DNA of 64,000 nucleotides, from the NCBI GenBank assembly GCA_963706515.1, contig CAVPMW010000011.1:62001-126000 (forward strand), given 5' to 3'. Under the pieces are notes generated by a model. That model made no database searches. It was not told the origin of the DNA and was given only the letters and a program-made list of their open reading frames with translations. How positions within the stretch are numbered: position 1 is the stretch's first letter; each line of letters begins with the position of its first letter. This document shows positions 29,185-39,677 of the stretch, piece by piece. The position numbers and the translations under genes are program-made. The stretch is from CAVPMW01 sp963706515. GTDB lineage: Bacteria > Chloroflexota > Anaerolineae > Anaerolineales > UBA4823.

Positions 29185-29238
29185 CCGGAAAAAGAGGTGT
29201 AGGGCGGGCGGATGCCCGCCCTACACCTCTTTTTCCGG
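29185..29238. terminator. Perfect 25-bp hairpin
   Basis: Arms 29185-29209 and 29214-29238 are exact complements around GGAT. The stem contains GAGGTGTAGGGCGGGC. On the plus strand no T-run follows; on the minus strand the arm opens with a T-rich part (CTCTTTTTCC when read from the right). It lies 8 bp from the stop of the minus-strand PRC gene (29246) and just after the SDR remnant, so it may terminate both; its length and GC are also like the dispersed palindromes common in this kind of genome. Confidence 0.6.
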
Positions 29239-29245
29239 CAATTCC

Positions 29246-29570
29246 TCAACGATCATCCCCGTAGTACTCGTAGACATCGGTCAGCCAGGCGTCTTCGCTG
29301 GTGACTGGCCAGTGATCTTTGTCAAAGCCAGGAGCATCCTCGAGCATCTCCTTGTTGATGTTACCGACGATTATATTATTCTCGCTATCTACTGTCAGAG
29401 CCTTCCAGGGGAGGGCAAACAGCTTGTTCCCCATGCCGAGAACGCCTCCGAAGGAAAGGACGGCATACGCAACTCGCCCGCTCGAAAGGTCGATCATCAG
29501 CTCTTCGAGCTTGCCCAGGTCTTCGCCAAAATGGTTTTTTACCGCGAGCGATCTCGGACGTGAAGTTCAC
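29246..29570 (-). CDS. PRC-barrel domain protein, frameshifted
   Basis: A PRC-barrel protein of about 108 residues. It appears to begin with a GTG at 29570, MNFTSEIARGK. The A6 run at about 29536 shifts the frame, and the reading resumes as NHFGEDLGKLEELMIDLSSG then VAYAVLSFGGVLGMGNKLFA and LPWKALTVDSENN, the characteristic PRC-barrel strands. The C-terminus is acidic (VYEYYGDDR). PRC barrels bind or regulate partners such as RNA or photosynthetic proteins; stand-alone bacterial ones are mostly unknown. Stop lies just before the 25-bp hairpin. Confidence 0.75.
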
Positions 29571-29636
29571 GCCAGTCGTACGCCCTCAGTCAATTGAGAC
29601 CATCCTCACCCAGCGGTTGAAACACCAGGCGAGGTG

Positions 29637-32600
29637 CTATGGCTCAGTAGGTATATCCTTCCGTTCAGTCATGTGAAAGACCTCTATAACGGCGTCTGCC
29701 ACTGCACTGAGAGGGCTAAGCAGATTTGGGACAGTCGCGGGCGTTACGCTGGGATCTGTGCCAATATCCAACGCGATAGGCGCATGCAAAGAAATAGTCT
29801 GATTTGCAGGGCGCAAGCCCTTATCCACCGCCAGGGCTTGTTGTTCGGGCGCCAGGAGATAGTCTTCGTAGAGCCGTGCCGCCTCGTGCTGCTCCTTGGT
29901 GACCCAGTCGGCATCCAGAATGCAATACGGATGTTGCGCCCAGAACGTGCCATGTGCGGGAAAGATAAAGACTAACGGGAACGGCAGCAAGTTCCCATAT
30001 TTGGCATTCGTCTTGAGGACCTCTGCCTCATTGGTGTTGACAGCGTGCAAGTACGATGGCCCACGCTCCGCCATGAGCGCTAACAAATCCTCACTTTGCT
30101 TCGCATATACGATGGTGTACTGTTCTACTTCACGCATGGCGCTTATCACCGCATCGCTCTTGACCAGGTCGGGCGTCAGCCCGCTGGTCAAGCCAAGCTT
30201 GTCGTATGCAAGCGTCGTCATAATCAGCAGGCCTGAGTTCGAGTAGTCAGGAAGGGTATGCCCAAATTTGAATTGACCCCATTCCGGGTGACCGTAGGCT
30301 GCCCATCCCTGTGGGTCGGCTGCCAGAGCTGCTAACCTGTCCCAGCCGATCGCCTGCTTGGGCCAACCCATTGCCTCGGCCATCGGTCGCCACATTGCAA
30401 AACCGATTGGATCGTACACGGTTGGTGCACAGGTTTCGGAAACGAGCGGCTGACCGGTGCGAGCCTGCCAGGTCTGATTGGCCTGGTCCACCCAGCTCTG
30501 GTCGCCAGGACTCCACACGGTCGGTTGAATCTTGCCGTCTAAGATGTCCTTCATTGAGCCGCCAGAGATGACCTGCGTAACGGTAACGACGACCGTTTTG
30601 CCTGAGGTGGTTTTGACTTGTTTGGCGTTGAAGGCAGCCGTCGCGGCGTTAATCCAGTCCTCTTTGGACGAGGAGGAGTAGAGTGAGATATTTACCGTGT
30701 CAGCATTATCTTCAGGCCATTTTGAGCAGGTCTTGCGGTACGGCTGATTCGACGGCAGGTATTGCTTCCACTCGATCTGGGTCAGATTGCGACCAACGAC
30801 CTCGCAAACGTGGCTTTGCCAATCTGCATCCCAAAATGTAACTGTACCATCCTGACTGCCTGAGGCGAGTGTTTTGCTATCCGGGCTGAAGGCTATGCTG
30901 TACACAGCGCCGGTGTTGCCGGAGAGCGGCTGGCCTAGAGCTTGATTTGTGGCTGAATCCCAAAGGCGGATGGTGCCGTCCTCGCTGCCTGAGGCGAGCG
31001 TTTTGCCATCCGGGCTGAAGGCTACGCTGAAAACATAACCGGTGTGTCCTCGAAGCGGATGGCCGATGAGGTTGTGCGTCGCTGCATCCCACTGTATGAC
31101 GGTGTTGTCCGCGCTGCCCGAGGCAAGCCTCCGACCGTCCGGGCTGAAAGCTACGCTATTTACCCAGTCCGTATGACCGTTCAGGGGTTTGCCGATAGGT
31201 TGCTGCGTTGCCATATCCCATAAGACGATGCTATTGTCCTTGCTGCCCGAGGCAAGCGTCTGCCATCGGGGCTGAAAGCCACGCTATATACCCAATCCGT
31301 GTGACCTTTCAGGGGTTGGCCGATCGTTCGACCGGTGGCTACATCCCATAGGACGATGGTGTTGTCCGCCATACCCGAGGCGAGCGTCTTCCCATCGGGG
31401 TTAAAGGCCAGGCTGGTTACAAGCTCGCCGTGATTTGCGAGTGTACTGGGCTCGCCTGTCGTCGCCTGCCACGGCAAGATATAAATGTCCCCGGCGGCTG
31501 ATGCAACCATCTTGCCATCCGGACTGAAGGCTAAGGCTGTAATGCGATCGGCCTGAGCTAGAGGCGGGCCGCTGGCCGGGTGTGCCGCCTCGTCCCAGAA
31601 GAGCATGGTGCCGTCGGTGCTGGCGGAAGCCAGGGTCTTTCCATCTGGGCTAAAGACCACGCTCCTCACGGATCCGCTGTGACCGCGCAAATTGCGAGGC
31701 AGCTGTGTGTACTGTTCCTGGGCGGTGATTAATGCATTACGCGCTTCTGACAGTGTCGTACGCGTTCAAAGCTTCAATGCTGAGCAGGCCGGCCAGGTCG
31801 GGCTGGTCGCTCATGTGGCTCATAGCCTGGGCTGCCAGCTGGCGCGATCGTGCGAGACGGGTCTGCGTTTGGTACTGGTTCCAAAGATACCCTGCCAGGA
31901 CGGCCAATACGACCGCCATCCCTGCGACTAGCGGCGATTACCCGATTGCGCGCCTGCAATTTCTTTATGGCCTCTTTTTCGCGCTGTTGCCGGGTGGTCT
32001 CCTGAATCTGCTGCGTCCTGTCGCTCTGCCAGGCTGGCCTCGAGATACGCGCGCTCATTGCTTCGTCAACGCCAGTTCGGTGCTCGCCGCCCAGCCCTCA
32101 AATTGAGCCAGTCGCGCACCTTGCAGCAGGAAACTCGCCTCCTGGTTTGCATTCAGCCATTCTTCCTCAGCCGTCGCCAATTGGCGTTGCAATCGCAGAT
32201 CCACCCGGCTCGCATCCAGCCAATCGCTCAACCGCCGCCATTCACGCAACAGCGCTGAGTGCGCCACCTCCACGGTGGGTGTGCGTGTGCTGGGATCGCG
32301 GTCGAAGGAGAGCAGGCGGGATCTGCCGAAGGACTTCGATTACTGCCTCCATCACCCCCGCCTGCCAGCTCAGGGCTGAGGCTGGTTGGGGAAGAGCGGG
32401 GGGGAGACCTCCATCAGGTATCGACCCGTCAGGCTCAGGTCCCCTGGCCGAGTCTTCGGTAGCGGCAGGTGTACCGAAGTCAATCGACATTAACTCTGAC
32501 TGTGAGATTCGTCGCCGGGTGTCCTTTACGCCTTCACCGAGTGTCACCAACCGCAGGAATAACTGGCGCGTGGCAGACTGCCCCGCTTTGTCCAACCCGG

Positions 32601-34349
32601 CATAGCCTTCTCTGCACGCCGGCCCAACGCCCCGCCTACCCCGCCAACCCGTTGATAAGCCTTCCGGGTCAGATGGCGACCTTCGCGCCGCTCGAATAGC
32701 TCGGTCAGCGCGTACTGCAGCAACGGCAGTGCACTGGGTTGCTCATTCACATCCGCTACGATCGCAGCAACCAGGCCAGGCTCCAGCGTTACCCCAACTC
32801 GTTCGGCTGGACCGGCGATCGCGCGTACCAGCTCATCTGCCATGAGCGGCATGACAACCTCCGTGCGTTGGCGCAGCAGGTTGCCAAAGTCCGGATGCAG
32901 GAGCGGGCGATCGTAGAAGTCTGCCCGTAGGGTTATGATCACGCGCAGGCGGCTGGTCGGTTCAGTGACGGCTGTAAAAAGACTGCTCAGAAAGTGCGCG
33001 GTCTCCGCTTCGTCGTCGACGAGTGTAAATACGTGTTCAAATTGGTCAATGACGAGAACTAATTCACTATCATCAGCTGGCAGGACCAGCTGTGTGGCTC
33101 GCAGCAGCCCGCGTTCATCTCGCTGCAGCTGCTCCATCAACCCGGTGGGCTGGTTGACCGCGATGCGCAGCAAACCGATTTCAAGTTCTTCCAACGGATG
33201 TGCGCCAGGCGACATCTCCACGATGAACCACTTTTCCGAGCCAGGCAGCGCACCGCGCCGCAATGCCGGGAGCAGACCAGCCTTGACCACCGACGATTTA
33301 CCGCTGCCGCTGGGTCCGACAACGGCAAGGAATCGCCCGGCTTGCTGGGATTCTCTCAATCGGGTCAACAGCTGTTCGGTCAGCGCCTCGCGCCCAAAAA
33401 AATCGGCGGCGTCGGCCTGCTGAAAGGCGCGCAAACCCTTATAAGGGTTCGATATTTCCACTTGCGATAGGTCGCTCTTTGCTATGGTTGTCGTCGCAGT
33501 TGTCCCGAATGCCTGGTGAAGAGCCGTGACAAACGCCATCACGTCTGAGTAGCGCTCTTCCGGGTTGAGAGCTGTGGCTCGCTGAATGACAGCGTCCAAT
33601 TCAGATGGCAAATCCAGGCGCCCCCGCGGTCCAGTAAGATACGGATTACTGCCGGCTGCCATGGCTTTTAATTTAGAGTGAGGGGATCGCCCAGTCAGTG
33701 CCTCATATACCACGAGACCCAGGCTGTATTGATCACTGCAGGGGGTGGCTGGTTCGCCGCGTATTTGCTCTGGTGCGAGGTAAGCGATTGATGTGGCGGC
33801 GGCAGGCTTCCCATCGCCAACAGCGCGGCGCACGTCACTGGAAATTCCAAAGTGGGTGAGATAGCCATTACCCTCGTCATCGAAGAGGATGTTTTCCGGC
33901 TTCAGATGTCCATGGACAAGGCCTTGCCGGTGGGCGGCCATCAATGCCGCCGCGATTTGCTCGACCAGGCACGCGGTGGTGCTGGTCTCCAACGGACCCT
34001 TGCGAAGCAAAACGCGCAAACTGCCCCCACGCATCCAGCGCATGACGATGTAAGCACCGTCCGGCTCCCGCCAGTAGTCGTATAAGGGGAGGATGTGTGG
34101 ATGCTCGACCTTTGCAATCAGTTGGGCTTCGGCATCGAAGCGTCGTATGAAATCGGGTTGATTCGCGTACTCAGGAAGGATGACTTTGATCGCGACCTCA
34201 CGCCCAACGAGGCGGTGGTAAGCCTGGTAGAGGGACCCGAACTCGCCTGTACTGACGTGCTGGCGTAATTCGTAACCCCGTATCTCGCCTTTAGAGAGCC
34301 GTTCCTTGAAATCGTGGAGGTAAGCGATGCGCCGTGAAACCGTACACAA
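29637..34349 (-). CDS. Pseudokinase-nSTAND ATPase-TM-WD40-substrate-binding fusion, frameshifted
   Basis: About 1560 residues when four or five shifts (near 32600, 32250, 31920-32060, 31250) are repaired. The start is uncertain; TTG at 34349 is the best in-frame codon. Order: Ser/Thr-kinase fold (GREVAIKVILPEYANQPDF, MRWMRGGSLRVLL, APEQIRGEP) in which the catalytic loop is HGHLKPEN instead of HRD, and HFG replaces DFG, so both catalytic Asp are lost; nSTAND1 ATPase with FFGREALTEQLLTRL, Walker A VGPSGSGKSSV, Walker B LVLVIDQFEHVF; a TM helix VVLAVLAGYLW; seven WD40 repeats (for example VAFSPDGKTLASGSEDGTIR); the tail NLTQIEWKQYLPSNQPYRKT; and then an about 340-residue type-2 substrate-binding domain (SLYSSSSKEDWINAATAAFN, PEWGQFKFGHTLPDYSNSGL). 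Topology predicts kinase and ATPase inside, WD40 and binding domain outside. Confidence 0.75.
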
Positions 34350-34373
34350 GTACTTGATTGAGGAGGAATAACA

Positions 34374-35240
34374 ATGAACACTAGAATTACTATAGTCCTG
34401 GTATTACTGCTGATCTGCGTTGCCCAGTCTGCCTGCGGGATTTCTCCGGCTGAGAAGTCAGCTACTGCCACGCAAGCAGCCGCGGAAGCTGCTGCTGCCA
34501 GCTTCGCCACCCAAACGGCTCAAGCTCCCACGGGAACTCCGACTTCCACCTCCAGCCCCACGGTCACGCCTTCACCGACCGCTACCGCCACGCCGACGCC
34601 CACCCTAAAACCCACGAATCCCTCGACGGTCACACCGACCGCTACGCCTCAATGGATGGGCGCGGGGTTGGTCCTGGAGGATCTACCAGAAGGATCGAAC
34701 GCCAGCTGCAGGAAAGAAGGGTGCCAAGCTCTTCTTCGGCAGGGTTTGCCTCCGGATTCTCTAGTTTTTGGGTTTGGAGATGAAGCTAAGAGCCAGGCTG
34801 TTATGGGTTATTACTTGTTTCTCCCAATCCGTGCTGACCAGCTCACATTCGACGGAATGCTGCAAGCAACGCTCGATTATTTTAGCCTCATCCATGGGCG
34901 CGACGACGGAGAAATGCAAGCCAATCCACGTCCAGGATGATGTAGGCGATGCCCGCCTGGCCTCTACGTTCGTATTAGATCAAAATGGGTTTCAAATCTC
35001 GGTTTGGATATGATCTTGTTCCGCCGCGGTGGAGAGGTTGCCGCATTCTTCTTCGTTCTCTATCCAGATGGTGACAAGCCGGTCGTGCGCATGATCGATC
35101 TTGCCCATTTGTTCAGACGGGCGGATCCAGGAGCACTTCCAAAGTTATCCCTTCGTCATCTACCACTACCCACATTTCCACCGGCCAGAAGGGTATTAGA
35201 ACCGGTCTGTGATCCGGGTCAGATGTCAGTATCAGATTAA
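34374..35240 (+). CDS. Thr/Pro-rich lipoprotein, unknown function, frameshifted
   Basis: Begins MNTRITIVLVLLLICVAQSA with a lipobox-like end and Cys (QSACG), so it should be exported and lipidated. A Ala-rich then Thr/Pro-rich linker (TVTPSPTATATPTPTLKPTN) of about 60 residues follows, then a folded part (GAGLVLEDLPEG, SLVFGFGDEAKSQAVMGYYL, FDGMLQATLDYF). Shifts near 34935 and 34985 break it; the later part reads DARLASTFVLDQNGFQISVW and GGEVAAFFFVLYPDG. The end is uncertain. The ATG at 34374 has AGGAGG 7 bases upstream and is only 24 bp from the divergent kinase fusion start, so their promoters overlap their coding ends. Confidence 0.6.
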
Positions 35241-35273
35241 TCAATACTCTATTTGACACCAAGGAGCTGCGTC

Positions 35274-35959
35274 ATGAGTGAAGGGACCAGGATGTTGGAG
35301 GTAGAGCAACCATCTGATGAGCCATCAGAGTCGCTTTCCTGGCGTCGGACCTGGCTGCTGGCCGTAATTCGGCCTTCTGTGGCCACCTCTCAGGCGGATT
35401 GCATCTGACCCAAATGCGACGGGCAGGCGGGCATACCTGCGGACGTTTTCAGCCACGTTCCTCGGAGAGAGCATACGTAGCCTTGAGATTGGCTCCTTCG
35501 GCGCAGGGCCGAAGCTCGCAGGACCGGAGGCAATTGGTAAACTGCCTGCCGTTCAACGTGATAATGGCAGTATTGTCCTTTGCCATTGTTTCAGGGGTGA
35601 CCCATTCGTTGGCGAGAGGATTATTTCATGGCGGCGGGAGATACCCAAGCCTGCTCTACGCATTCGCTTCATTTTATGCACCTTTGTATATCCTCAGCAG
35701 CCTGGTCAGCGGAATTCTCTACCTCAACTGTCTTTATGTTCTGCTACTGGGTTATACCTTCCTGCTTGGCGCCACAGCAATCCGGGCAATCCACGGGATT
35801 GGCTGGGGGCAGGCGGTGGTTTCCTTTTTGACTGGTCTCATGATCGTGTTCGGCGTCGTGGCTGTTTTTACTTTTTGTACGTTGGCGTTATTATTAGGCC
35901 CAAGTATCGGCGATGGATTTCAGAACAATATTTCTGGACCAGCCAGTGTGCAGTTTTAA
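35274..35959 (+). CDS. YIP1-domain-like membrane protein, frameshifted
   Basis: Starts MSEGTRMLEVEQPSDEPSES (ATG at 35274, behind AAGGAG), then SWRRTWLLAVIRPSVAT, the typical cytosolic entry of YIP1-like proteins. After shifts around 35390-35540 the C-terminal half has four or five hydrophobic segments: FNVIMAVLSFAIVSGVTHSL, LLYAFASFYAPLYILSSLVS, LYVLLLGYTFLLGATAIRAI and VVSFLTGLMIVFGVVAVFTF. YIP1 proteins are multi-spanning; bacterial ones are often beside surface-sensing genes. It is the second gene of the plus-strand cluster. Confidence 0.6.
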
Positions 35960-36100
35960 GCGTTTCATTGCCTCGCCCACTACAACGGGATGGCTTGGCA
36001 GGATCTTAGTGGGTGAAGGGGAGCCCGGGGAAGTGGTGTCGGAGTGTTACTTGTGCCAATCCACCCAGCTAAATGAGATTACGTTTTGGGATGACGGAAG

Positions 36101-37793
36101 ATGGAAAAATCACAGGAACCGACAGATTCTGACAATTTTCTGGGGTGTCTGGTAGTTGCATTATTCGTATTAATTTGGTTTATCGGAGGATTTCGGAATA
36201 CTCCCGAAGAGCCGCCTGCGCAGGATACCCACACCCCTACGGTCAGTGCTGTTTCTTACCCTGATCCCACGACCTTTCGTATCGTGGCTGAGAGCGCGGT
36301 CAAACCGCTGCAGGATGCCGGGATCTTCGATGATTTCACCAAAGAGACCGGCATCAAGCTGAGCATCGATTATCGCGGACCGGTCGACGTCCGCAACGCC
36401 GTGAGCAACCTGGGCAAGAACAACCGAAAGACGGTGGATGCCTACTGGCCGGGGAGTCTGCTCTGGCTGCCGGGTCTGCGGGAGGCCCAGTCCCGTTTCG
36501 GTTGCGAAGACCTACGTGGTGCTGGCCGTCGATCCGGCCATCGCTAAGGAGCTTGGCTGGGATACGGCCAGGGAAATTGGCGCTGCCTCCGACCTGGTGA
36601 GCGCCATCCAAACCGGGAAGATCAACCTGGCGATGACCTCTGCCTCGCAGAGCACGCCCGGCGCAGCCTTCTACCTGGCGATGTACACCGCCCTCACCGG
36701 GCAGCGGGTGCTGACCTCCAATGATCTCAACAATGCCCAGGCCCCTTGGACATCAAGACGATGCTGGCCGGCGTTGACCGCTCATCGGAGAACCTCGACC
36801 ACCTCGACAGCGCTTCTTATCACCAGAAGACGTCGGGCTAATGAAACGAACGCCATCGTCATCTACGAGAGCCTCGCCACCCAGATGAACCAGGCGCTGA
36901 TGGAAAAGGGCCAGCAGCCGATGACGATCTTTTATGTCGATCGGGCGACAGCCATCGCCGATATGCCCCTACGCTACGTTGACAACGGCGAAACCGGCAG
37001 GTTGGAACAATATCAGAAGCTGGTGGCATTCCTGGCCAGGCCTGAGATCCAGAAGAGGCTCCAGGCTCTCGGCCGGCGTACCAACCCGATCGGCATGCAA
37101 TGTGAGGACTGCGACCCGGCGGTATTCAACCCGGCCTGGGGCATCAATACCAACACCGAGTTCCAGGAGATGGTCTTTCCCAAATCGCCCGTAACCAGGG
37201 CCGCGCGCTGGACCAGTATCAAACGCTCTTCCGCAAGCCGAGCTTCACCGTCTACTGCCTGGATTATTCTGGAAGTATGGACGGTAAGCGGCAGGGATGC
37301 AGATGGTCGACGCCATGGATCTTCTGCTCGATCAGGAGCGGGCGGCCGGTGTGTCGCTGCAAGCGGCCCCAGACGACGTCACCGTGGTCTTCGGCTTTTC
37401 ATACTGAAGTCCGCCAGGTCGGCGAGCCGGTCATCGGCAACGTTCCTTCAGCTCTGAAGGACTTATCAAGTCAGATTGTCAGGTTTCAGCATGGGCCAGG
37501 GCACCGCCATGTTTGACTGCGTCAGTTTGCCCTCGACTACATTGCGGGTCAGACCGACCCGAAATATATCTAGCTCCGTCATTGTACTGACCGACGGGGA
37601 GTTTAATAAAGGTGCAAAGCGTCCTATTTTGCCAGCTATTACGGACGCAGAATTCAATCTCCCGATTTACGCCATCGCCTTCGGCGACGCAGACTTCGGC
37701 CAGCTCGATCAGTTTAAGATGACCGGCGGTGACGTTTACGACGGTCGCCAGGATGTCGCCGCCGCCTTTCGCCTGGCGAGGGGCAACAACTGA
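36101..37793 (+). CDS. Membrane-anchored substrate-binding/vWA-domain protein, frameshifted
   Basis: About 560 residues in the repaired frame. Residues 1-35 hold an N-terminal anchor (FLGCLVVALFVLIWFIGGF). The next about 330 are a substrate-binding fold: TTFRIVAESAVKPLQDAGIF, FTKETGIKLSIDYRGPVDVR, DAYWPGSLLWLPG, KTYVVLAVDPAIAKELGWD, ATQMNQALMEKGQQPMTIFY. The C-terminal part is a vWA domain with all MIDAS elements: DYSGSM (D-x-S-x-S), the T in MGQGTAMFD, and the D in VLTDGEFN. At least five shifts, several outside homopolymers. It should face outside the membrane and bind a ligand plus a protein partner through a metal ion. Third gene in the cluster; XpaC follows 13 bp later. Confidence 0.75.
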
Positions 37794-37805
37794 TGGGAGG
37801 ATGCC

Positions 37806-38506
37806 ATGGGAAATGATGATAAGCGGATAACTCCGCAGGAGCTCGTTGCATTCGGGGTGGGTGTCACCGTGACCATTGTATCGTCGTGATTACCAGCCTG
37901 GTCACCCCGATCCTTTCCCGTTCAACTTTCTCGATCAGCCTTGCCCTGGGCGCGGCGGCTGCCTACGGGGCGCTCAAGGTGCTTGACCCCGTACCAGCAA
38001 GACCTGATCGAAGCGCAGACCAAAGCCGAGTACCGGCGGATGCTGCAGGAGATTGGCGATTTCGCCGCGCGGACGGGCAAGGCAAGCCAGAGCCTTCGCG
38101 TGGGTAGCCCCGAGGTTCCGGAAGGCTTGCCAGTATCGCCAGAATGACCGAGATGATCCACGCCCGTTACCAGGGAGCACCCTCGCGATTTCGCCGGGGC
38201 CTCAGCCACGCTGCTGATCCTGCAGAAGTTCGACGGGACGCTGGCAGCACTATCTGAAGGTCAAACGTGGTGAGTTGTTCATGGACGCGAGCGAAGAGAA
38301 AAGAGATCATCTAGACCGAGACGCGTGATATCCCTATGACTGAAATAGCCCTCGGGAAACTTGGCAAAAAGCTCGACGCGGGTGAAGCCCTCGATAAGGG
38401 CATCTCGAAGGTGACGTTGGAGAGCATGCTCCAATCATTGAACCTGATCCAATCTTTGAGCGACCAGATTGATGCCAGTCCTGAGATCGGAGACTTCGAT
38501 GACTAG
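37806..38506 (+). CDS. XpaC-like protein, frameshifted
   Basis: Starts MGNDDKRITPQELVAFGVGV behind GGAGG. After shifts it gives two hydrophobic stretches (ITSLVTPILSRSTFSISLAL, GAAAAYGALKVL), then a helical, charged part: LIEAQTKAEYRRMLQEIGDF, ARTGKASQSL, HPRDFAGASATLLILQKFDG, HYLKVKRGELFMDASEEK and IALGKLGKKLDAGEALDKGI through to SPEIGDFDD. This is the plan of XpaC (5-bromo-4-chloroindolyl-phosphate hydrolysis protein), which in Bacillus subtilis sits next to yaaN, a TelA homologue, just as a TelA gene follows here. Overlaps the next gene by 8 bp. The assignment rests on context and the general pattern, so it is moderate. Confidence 0.55.
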
Positions 38507-39636
38507 TACACGCAATTTCATGTTCGGGTTCGCCCTACGGCTATGGTCTCGATGATCGTTATTCTGATTTTTGGGTGGTGTAAAATCTTTTCCTGCCCGG
38601 CACCCCCACCCCTCCCTCTGCCGACGCCGACGCCAACGTCGTCTCCCCCCTCTGTTTATGTGTATGGCGGGTATCGCTGCTTTGAAGACGAGCAATGCCT
38701 GGCTCTGCTCCGTGACAAGTATCATATTGAAGTCACAGGGGAATACCGCAAGGGCACATTTGGCATGGCGGATGATTACAAGCCCAGTGTCGAGTGCATC
38801 TGGCCGGGAAGCAATACAGGGATCGACGATTTTCGAGCCAGGCAGCCCTGTGAAGATCCGCAAGTCGGCAGTGATCTTCCAAACGCCCATTGCCCTCTTT
38901 ACCTGGAAGGAGCTGCTGCCCGAGCTTGAAAAGGCTGGTCTCGTATATGCCAAAAATGACGTCTACTTCTTGATGCTTGCAGCCGCTGGTAGATGCCATG
39001 GTCGCAGAAAAGCAGTGGAGTTCCTACGTCGGCGTCGCCATTCCCGGCTACGTACGGGTGGAGTCGCCGGCAACTGATCCAGCCTCAAGCTCCAGCGGCA
39101 TGCTGTGGCTGGAGATGATGGGCAATTTCCTGGTACCGGGTAATGACAGGGGCGGCAAGGTGCTTACGGCTGCCGATCTGCAGGCTAATCCGGATATCCT
39201 GCCCGCGGTTATACACCTACTGGGAGAACCAGGGCCTGCAGGTCGATACCACCAGCAAGCTGTTCGACAAATTTATCAGCTCAGGAGCCGGCATGCCGGT
39301 CATTGTGGCGTATGAGAGCAGCTTTATCGACTGGTATGAAGCCCAATCGGACAGTATGAAGGCGCAGGCAGCCAGGATCGTTGGGCTCTACCCGGAAATT
39401 ACGTCAACACGGACCACACGCTGGCATCATTGGCGCCCGCCTGCGACCCGCTGGTGGATGCACTCGCCAGCGATGCCCAGCTTCAGGAGCTTGGCTGGCT
39501 AAAGCATGGCATGCGCAACAGCACAGGAGGCATCGGGGCAAAGCCGCAGAGCGCCTCGTGGTTCGCAGCCAGCGTGCCTTACGTCCCCGAGGCAAAGATC
39601 GACGTGTATCAGGCAATCAAGGACGTGTTGAAGTAG
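38499..39636 (+). CDS. Membrane-anchored substrate-binding protein, frameshifted
   Basis: Opens MTSTRNFMFGFAL and continues (after a shift) VSMIVILIFGWCKIFSCPAP, a short anchor with a following Pro/Thr linker (LPLPTPTPTSSPP). The rest is a single substrate-binding domain: RCFEDEQCLALLRDKYHIEV, VECIWPGSNTGIDDF, RKSAVIFQTPIALFTWKELL, MLWLEMMGNFLVPGNDRG, GMPVIVAYESSFIDWYEAQS and SWFAASVPYVPEAKIDVYQA. Four or more shifts. It resembles the binding part of the vWA protein, but lacks vWA. Its start overlaps the end of the XpaC-like gene, and TelA follows 41 bp later. Confidence 0.65.
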
Positions 39637-39677
39637 GGGATCGACCACCGGGTTTCATATAGAAGAAAGGATGCAGC

